Assembly: GCA_900542905.1 (NCBI GenBank)
Contig: UQPF01000001.1
Location: 1 to 64,000 of the forward strand
Reading direction: 5' to 3'
Length of the DNA: 64,000 nucleotides
Origin: an uncultured Collinsella sp.
Lineage (GTDB): Bacteria; Actinomycetota; Coriobacteriia; Coriobacteriales; Coriobacteriaceae
The notes under the pieces were generated by a model. That model saw only the letters and a program-made list of their open reading frames with translations, did not search any database and was not told the DNA's origin. Below are positions 59,742 to 64,000 of the stretch, piece after piece. Each line of letters opens with the position of its first letter. Within the stretch, counting starts at the first letter, position 1. Made by a program: the position numbers and the translations under genes.

Positions 59742-59944
59742 GGACGCACCTCGATTTCGTATTTTTCGCCAATATTCGGCATCTCTTCAAACTCAAACGG
59801 AAGAGTGATCGTTTCATTCTTCTGTTTACGAAATATAGTGAACGTCACGTCGGCAAACATTTGTCTTACCTGCATGGTGCCGTTGGTAGCTCTGTATTGC
59901 GTATAGATTGAATTAATGTTCGTGCAGACGGCATCAAACTTCAC
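59732..59944 (-). CDS. Small phage protein (70 residues)
   Basis: A mainly beta-stranded protein (RQMFADVTFTIFRKQKNETI) with no family recognised. It appears to start with GTG 59944, overlapping the stop codon of the HTH protein (GTGA). Confidence 0.5.
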   Translation of the reverse strand: MKFDAVCTNINSIYTQYRATNGTMQVRQMFADVTFTIFRKQKNETITLPFEFEEMPNIGEKYEIEVRPCK

Positions 59945-60087
59945 TTCTCCACCTCCATCTGGTTGCGCAGTCTACGGGCGTGGCGCTCGCTCACGCCAGA
60001 CCTCATGGCTACCTGCTTGGCGGTCAGGGACTTGTCTTTCAGCAGCTCCATCGCTTTTAGGGTCTTGGGGCTTTTGGTTCCACTCAT
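59941..60087 (-). CDS. Tiny HTH protein (48 residues)
   Basis: It is nearly all a helix-turn-helix: KTLKAMELLKDKSLTAKQVA, then MRSGVSERHARRLRNQM. It overlaps the gene on each side as ATGA or GTGA. It may be a small DNA-binding regulator. It is too short for most gene finders. Confidence 0.6.
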   Translation of the reverse strand: MSGTKSPKTLKAMELLKDKSLTAKQVAMRSGVSERHARRLRNQMEVEK

Positions 60088-60332
60088 TCGGCATCGACCT
60101 CACGCGGCGGCAAACCGATATACGCGGCAATGTCGGCGACGCGCTTTTCAAACTCCGCTACTTCCTCGTCTGCTAGGTTGGGGCCAACCTGCGTCCACAG
60201 GAGCGCACCGAAACCTTCGAGGAAACCGACGGCGCGGACGGCTTTGCGGAACACGTTCTTCTGGCTATTGGTCTTATTGGCGATAGACTGAATCTACTCA
60301 TACGACAGCCCACACTCTGGATGGTCGCTCAT
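60084..60332 (-). pseudogene. Early phage gene with in-frame amber stop at codon 13
   Basis: A strong ribosome site (AAAGGAGG) and ATG 60332 begin a frame (MSDHPECGLSYE) that meets TAG at 60294-60296, then continues open for 69 codons (IQSIANKTNSQKNVFRKAV and on) to a stop coupled to the next gene. Overlaps at both ends show the frame is the original one. Most likely a nonsense mutation; amber readthrough or a restart at GTG is possible. Confidence 0.65.
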
Positions 60333-60513
60333 CGCTCGACCTCCTTTGGTTTCCATCCGGCGCACCCGCGCCAAGGCTTTGTGAATTGCTTATTATCTGG
60401 GTCGAGATGGCACATCAGCCCAATATCTGTTCGCTTTGGCGGCCACGCGCTTTCGAAACAACGTGCATGGCGTATGCGCAGTTAGCGCAGCGCTTACCTA
60501 TTTGGCTTGGCAT
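60329..60513 (-). pseudogene. Frameshifted Cys-rich small phage gene
   Basis: ATG 60513, overlapping the dUTPase stop, opens a frame with KRCANCAYAMHVV that stops early, while a second frame continues with CFESAWPPKRTDIGLMCHLD and ends RGCAGWKPKEVER, its stop coupled to the next ATG. The 185-base span is one base short of 62 codons, fitting a one-base deletion near 60450. The joined protein would be a zinc-binding protein with paired cysteines. Confidence 0.6.
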
Positions 60514-60971
60514 CAGAATCGCCCCGATGAACCGAAACCGTCAGCGCCGCGCGAAGTCTGGGGCAAGTGCTCCACTTCCTTGAATGCCACGGAATAGTGC
60601 GCTAGGAAAATGAGCTGACCGATTCGCTCGAACGGCTCAACCGTGTACGGTTCAGTGGACATGTTGACCAAAGCGCACACGATCTCGCCGCGATAGTCGC
60701 TGTCGATGATGCCGGGCGCGTTGGCGAGCTGTAATCCGTAGTTGATGGACAATCCCGAACGAATAGCCTGCAACGCAAACATGCCCCGCGGCATGGCAAG
60801 GTGAATACCAGTACCGAACTTAACAATCTCGCTTGGGAAGATGGTCTTAGGTTCCGTGATGTTGGCTCGCATGTCGCAGCCTGCATCGCCCACGCCATGA
60901 GCGTATGAGGGCTTGAGCTTCGGGCTGTCGAAATGGGCTTTAATCACTTGGATATTGGGTGAGACTTTCAT
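60513..60971 (-). CDS. dut: Phage dUTPase
   Basis: This 152-residue trimeric dUTPase has motifs DAGCDMRA, IRSGLSINYG, NAPGIIDSDYRGEI, ERIGQLIFL and RGADGFGSSG. It is clearly different from the host enzyme at 8863 (for example NAPGIIDSD against NTPGLIDAH). It protects phage DNA from uracil; phage dUTPases can also act as signals to other elements. Confidence 0.92.
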   Translation of the reverse strand: MKVSPNIQVIKAHFDSPKLKPSYAHGVGDAGCDMRANITEPKTIFPSEIVKFGTGIHLAMPRGMFALQAIRSGLSINYGLQLANAPGIIDSDYRGEIVCALVNMSTEPYTVEPFERIGQLIFLAHYSVAFKEVEHLPQTSRGADGFGSSGRF

Positions 60972-61421
60972 CTAGTCCTCCGTATGCTCTTCTAGCTCGT
61001 CTGCTATTTTGCGCAAATCGTCATTTGACATTTCCAATACGCCTGCAACTGCGTACATGTCGCATACTTCCGCGCTGTCGCATCCATAGAAGCCGAGCAA
61101 TTCACCGCGCACATGCTTATCGCAGCGGTACGTGCGGCACACTTCGGGGCGTGCGTGATACACGGCGCACTCCTTGGTATCCGTTAGATATGGGCACATG
61201 AGATCGATTCCTCGGGCCACGCGCTCTTGCGGCTTGATGTGGTGCTTGCGAACGTAGTTGCACAGACGTTGCATATCGAACTCGCTCATGGGAAGAAAGC
61301 GCGAACAGCACTCGCCGCAACCTCTACAGTCCCCTTTTGGCGTGTACAGGTCTTTTACGGTCTGGGTTTTGCTCAGCGCCTGATGCAACACAAGGGCAGC
61401 TTCGCTTTCCTCGGAATACAT
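60972..61421 (-). CDS. YkgJ-type cysteine-cluster protein
   Basis: This 149-residue protein has the YkgJ pattern: CRGCGECCSRF, then CPYL, and RPEVCRTYRCD, eight cysteines that likely bind iron-sulfur or zinc. Family members are widespread but of unknown role. Its presence among phage early genes is unusual. It abuts the dUTPase gene. Confidence 0.75.
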   Translation of the reverse strand: MYSEESEAALVLHQALSKTQTVKDLYTPKGDCRGCGECCSRFLPMSEFDMQRLCNYVRKHHIKPQERVARGIDLMCPYLTDTKECAVYHARPEVCRTYRCDKHVRGELLGFYGCDSAEVCDMYAVAGVLEMSNDDLRKIADELEEHTED

Positions 61422-61423
61422 CG

Positions 61424-61843
61424 CTACTCCTTGCTTGTGATCTTCACGCCGGGCAGCTCCTGCGGCAGGAAATTGAACTCATAGTTGAACTTGTCGGTCT
61501 TAGTGGAATCGACTTGCTCCACCGTGTACATAGTCCAATCGTTCAAGTAGATGAAATGCTTCTGGTACTCGCCGTCGGGCAGCTCGGCAATAATGTTCAA
61601 CTCATTGGTTTCCGGGTCGGTCTTGATGGAAAGACAGCCCTCCATCTGTAACAGCACCTTGTCCGAGCGCATGTTGATAACGGTCACTCGGCGGCGAACG
61701 TTGAAGTTGTCGGCATCTTGGGACAGGTTGTAGCTAACCTGACCGCGCTCGGTGCAGCCAGTCAGACCGCACACCGCGACGATAGCCAGGACAGATACAA
61801 TTAAGGCCGCGACGAACGCGACCTTGCGACGGGTGATATTCAT
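61424..61843 (-). CDS. Phage-encoded beta-sandwich lipoprotein
   Basis: This 139-residue protein has a signal peptide and lipobox (VAVCGLTGC, Cys30) and the mature pattern VSYNLSQDADNFNVRRRVTV with YQKHFIYLNDWTMYTVEQVD. This family is common in phages of actinobacteria and Firmicutes. A surface lipoprotein made by a prophage suggests exclusion of other phages, but no role is proved. AGAAAGGA precedes ATG 61843. Confidence 0.7.
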   Translation of the reverse strand: MNITRRKVAFVAALIVSVLAIVAVCGLTGCTERGQVSYNLSQDADNFNVRRRVTVINMRSDKVLLQMEGCLSIKTDPETNELNIIAELPDGEYQKHFIYLNDWTMYTVEQVDSTKTDKFNYEFNFLPQELPGVKITSKE

Positions 61844-61858
61844 TTGTTGGGTTCCTTT

Positions 61859-62023
61859 CTATTTCTTTTTCTCAACGATTACGACAGTCGAGCCGCAACA
61901 CGAGCAGTAGTGCTTTTGCGCACGTAGGATGGGCTTGTTTTTTCGGCAGACAAACATTGGGTTTCCCATGCGGGAAAAGATTGGGTCTAGGTATTCGCCA
62001 CAGCAAGGGCATTTAATGTCCAC
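61859..62023 (-). CDS. Tiny zinc-ribbon protein (54 residues)
   Basis: GTG 62023 starts a frame with two cysteine pairs (IKCPCCGEY and HYCSCCGST), ending in a lysine-rich tail. It overlaps the end of the upstream gene by 11 bases. Confidence 0.55.
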   Translation of the reverse strand: MDIKCPCCGEYLDPIFSRMGNPMFVCRKNKPILRAQKHYCSCCGSTVVIVEKKK

Positions 62024-62372
62024 CCTCAACCACCTTCCTACGGCATTTCGGACAATAGTTAAACGTGCCCGTTATGCGATACCCCTCATAATCCTCGACG
62101 ATTTCGCCGCATACCGAGCACTTAAAACCGTTGTCGCAATAGCCCGGTAAATTCGTGTAGACGTTCTCGCAAGTCGGCTCGTCAACGAGTAGATCGATTG
62201 CGATTACGCCCGAATGGCTGTAATCACAACGCTTGTTCCTTTCACTGCGCTTGACAGAGCAGGTTATGGCGTCTTTGACGTTGCCGAAGGCCACGTACGG
62301 GAAAAGCCATGCGTTATCGTCTGCACCGCCACGGTCTACAACCAGATAGACCCTGCGCTTGGTCTTAGGCAT
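62013..62372 (-). CDS. Zinc-ribbon phage protein (119 residues)
   Basis: An N-terminal alpha/beta part (RVYLVVDRGGADDNAWLF) is followed by a C-terminal zinc ribbon (FKCSVCGEIVED and FNYCPKCRRKV). It is not matched to a named family. It overlaps both neighbours. Confidence 0.55.
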   Translation of the reverse strand: MPKTKRRVYLVVDRGGADDNAWLFPYVAFGNVKDAITCSVKRSERNKRCDYSHSGVIAIDLLVDEPTCENVYTNLPGYCDNGFKCSVCGEIVEDYEGYRITGTFNYCPKCRRKVVEGGH

Positions 62373-62634
62373 CCTCCACCTCCACGCCTAACGTTTTCAG
62401 GAAGTCGATAATCATGAGGGTGTAGCAGTCAACTTCGATATTGTGGTCATCGAAAACCGCCATGCGTTCAGCGCGGCACTTTGCGCACGATGCACCGATA
62501 GCCTTTTGGTTGCCAGTGAGCGCTTTAAAGTAGTGGCACGGTGCTGCCGCGCCCCTGAAATCGCATTCGTACGCATCCTTTATGGCGTATCGAAGGTGGC
62601 AAATCTGCTTCTCAAGCTCGGGTTTAATCTTCAT
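62365..62634 (-). CDS. Cys-rich phage protein (89 residues)
   Basis: A helical small protein with five cysteines (YECDFRGAAAPCHYF, ASCAKCRAE). No family is recognised; it overlaps genes on both sides by 8-11 bases. Confidence 0.5.
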   Translation of the reverse strand: MKIKPELEKQICHLRYAIKDAYECDFRGAAAPCHYFKALTGNQKAIGASCAKCRAERMAVFDDHNIEVDCYTLMIIDFLKTLGVEVEDA

Positions 62635-62959
62635 CGACTACCACCGCCCCACAATGCGGGCAGCGCTCATACTTGCCGTATATCTCTTCGCAAGTCCTTC
62701 CGCATTCGCTGCATTCGTAGATTCTTACCTTGGTGTTTCCGTGGGTCTCAACGTCGGTGAGGTCTAGGCGGCATGTAGGACGGTCGATTAGGTCGGCGAT
62801 TGCAGCCATGGTCTCTTGGGGACACGGGAAGTCCTCAGAGCCAGTCACGGCCTCATGGAGACGCATCCACCAATCGCCCAGTGACCCGCGCGTGTATAGG
62901 ATCTCGCGGCGCAGATTCTCGGCTATCTCGCGGCGCTCTTCGTCGCTAGTGAATGTCAT
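62624..62959 (-). CDS. Zinc-ribbon phage protein (111 residues)
   Basis: The N-terminal part is helical (SDEERREIAENLRREIL, WWMRLHEAVTG), and the end is a zinc ribbon (RIYECSECGRTCEEIYG, RCPHCGAVV). Proteins of this shape are common in phage early regions; the function is unknown. ATG 62959 lies inside the end of the upstream gene. Confidence 0.55.
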   Translation of the reverse strand: MTFTSDEERREIAENLRREILYTRGSLGDWWMRLHEAVTGSEDFPCPQETMAAIADLIDRPTCRLDLTDVETHGNTKVRIYECSECGRTCEEIYGKYERCPHCGAVVVDED

Positions 62960-63455
62960 CAAAACCAGCTCCGAACATACAGTCGTAGTCGCACTCCCAG
63001 GTCTCTCCGTCGCGGCTCATGGTCGCACCGTACCTCGGAGTACCGCCGTTATCGTCGCCCCAGAAGTGGAAGTGCCATCCCAAAAAGTCGAACTCCTTGT
63101 CGTACTTGTCGGCGGCGTACCTCGTGTTGTCGTACTCCTCGTAATCGTCCCACCCGAACTTGCGGGAAAGGTCATCGAACGTGTATTTGGTCGGCTTGTC
63201 CTTGCCGTCCTCCCACTCGTAGACCTCTGGCCAATACTGCTTGTAGCACCCGACGCGGACGTTGCCGTCTCCCATGACTCCGTGGTGCGAGAACTCGAAC
63301 CACTCGCAGCCGCCAGAGTGCTTCATGATGTTCGCGTATATGCGAAGTCCAGTAGGCAATGAAGCCTCGTCGGTGTCGTATACGCCTACGTCCTCCTTGT
63401 CGGTTCTGCGCTCGCCGTTTAGGTACACGAACGCGCCGTAGTCGCTGTATGCCAT
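62946..63455 (-). CDS. Phage protein of unknown function (169 residues)
   Basis: An acidic, aromatic-rich protein (YSDYGAFVYLNGERR, CEWFEFSHHGVMGDG, HFHFWGDDNGG). It has no visible domain motif. A GAAGGAGG site precedes ATG 63455. Confidence 0.55.
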   Translation of the reverse strand: MAYSDYGAFVYLNGERRTDKEDVGVYDTDEASLPTGLRIYANIMKHSGGCEWFEFSHHGVMGDGNVRVGCYKQYWPEVYEWEDGKDKPTKYTFDDLSRKFGWDDYEEYDNTRYAADKYDKEFDFLGWHFHFWGDDNGGTPRYGATMSRDGETWECDYDCMFGAGFDDIH

Positions 63456-63501
63456 GGTTAGACCTCCTTCGCCGCTACATTGCGGCGTTCTTCATCGGTA
63501 A

Positions 63502-63717
63502 TCATTCATCTACCTCCACCATCTTGTAGAGCCTGAGCAGCAGCACACGCGCCGAGCGGATGCTGTTCAGAACGTTCGTCTTGCTTAGTTCGCGTGGCAT
63601 CTTCTCGTACTCCGGGTGATATGAGTCAATCCATTCCTCGCGATCCTCAACCAGCCTGCTAACGGCTTTTGTGTAGTCGGCAGCTACCTGGGCTTCTTCG
63701 GTTATCTCGTAGCTCAT
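63502..63717 (-). CDS. Small helical phage protein (71 residues)
   Basis: A helical acidic protein (YEITEEAQVAADYTKAVSRL, SIRSARVLLLRLYKM). It starts inside the stop codon of the XRE gene (ATGA). No family recognised. Confidence 0.5.
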   Translation of the reverse strand: MSYEITEEAQVAADYTKAVSRLVEDREEWIDSYHPEYEKMPRELSKTNVLNSIRSARVLLLRLYKMVEVDE

Positions 63718-63944
63718 TCGTCCACCTTCTCAACAAGGTCACGCGGATCCATACGCATTGCATCGGCGAGCGCGAACAGGTTACCCACGCGCATGTCACG
63801 CTGGAATCGGATAAGGGCGCTGAGCGCACTGGGCGTGATACCCGCCATCTGTGCCAACTGTTTCTGCGTAAGGTCATGGTCGGCTAGGTAGCGCTTGATT
63901 GCCTTTTTGCTGACCTTGTATTTGGTCGATGCCTTGGTTGTCAT
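63714..63944 (-). CDS. XRE-family regulator (76 residues)
   Basis: A small Cro/CI-type DNA-binding protein: YLADHDLTQKQLAQMAGITP, then SALSALIRF and GNLFALADAMRMD. ATG 63944 has AGGAGGG upstream. It belongs to the leftward early block and may take part in lysogeny control. Confidence 0.75.
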   Translation of the reverse strand: MTTKASTKYKVSKKAIKRYLADHDLTQKQLAQMAGITPSALSALIRFQRDMRVGNLFALADAMRMDPRDLVEKVDE

Positions 63945-64000
63945 TTCACCCTCCTGTTCCACGCTTCTGCCGCCAGCTCTTCACTTAATGCCTGTGGCCC
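63941..64000 (-). CDS. 3' end of a gene running off the window
   Basis: The last 19 codons (ALSEELAAEAWNRRVK at the end) are open and stop at TGA 63941-63943, overlapping the XRE start as ATGA. Too little is visible to name it. Confidence 0.45.
   Translation of the reverse strand, partial: GPQALSEELAAEAWNRRVK

Noticed and set aside
63456..63501. A 15-codon frame between two early phage genes
   Set aside because: It is coupled to the gene before it but too short to support; it may be a leader peptide or chance.

Overview
The window is bacterial chromosome followed by an integrated tailed phage. It is most like a Coriobacteriia (Collinsella-type) actinobacterium. The grounds are the gene order ftsK - rodZ-like - yajQ - rimO - pgsA - cinA - recA - recX - rny - spoVS with miaB-miaA-hflX beyond it, a GarA/FtsR-like FHA-MerR pair, and SOS boxes of the Gram-positive type (CGAAC-N4-GTTCG). 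The genus is inference from family knowledge, not a database result.

Host part (1 to about 33,000). Bases 1-381 hold a truncated structured segment and a long hairpin. A rightward group follows: a CDP-alcohol phosphatidyltransferase, the FHA protein, the MerR regulator, apt, an NlpC/P60 hydrolase and a DegV protein. Next come a DUF1836 regulator and trxB (leftward), a GT28-type glycosyltransferase (rightward), then dut, nrdR and a LysM membrane protein (leftward) facing lexA (rightward) across three LexA boxes. From hflX to pnp (11.7-32.7 kb) nearly everything is leftward: tRNA modification, RNA decay (rny, rnjA, pnp), recombination (recA, recX) and envelope or division genes (rodZ-like, ftsK). 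Two families of long hairpins with conserved loops and differing outer stems lie in the gaps at 8.45-8.85 kb and 30.0-30.4 kb.

Prophage (about 33,000 to beyond 64,000). The late operon runs leftward: Zn-finger protein, terminase small and large subunits, HK97-type portal, ClpP-like protease, capsid, head-tail connectors, tail tube, frameshifted tail chaperone pair, tape measure, tail and baseplate proteins, fibre proteins, then holin-type proteins, amidase and a tiny membrane protein. A short rightward block (55.99-58.19 kb) carries unknown small proteins and an HTH protein. A leftward early block (58.28 kb to the end) is packed with tiny, overlapping, cysteine-rich genes, a second dUTPase, an HNH endonuclease and XRE-type regulators; two of its genes look broken.

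Main finding: a compact multi-inversion system (shufflon) at 35,856-37,815. A small fibre gene has a 43-residue constant start followed by one of nine interchangeable C-terminal cassettes. Each cassette begins with the same 11-base site (TTCCGTAT-C/G-CC) in the same reading frame; five cassettes point left and four point right. A tyrosine recombinase gene ends exactly where the first site begins. The inferred function is switching of the phage receptor-binding tip.
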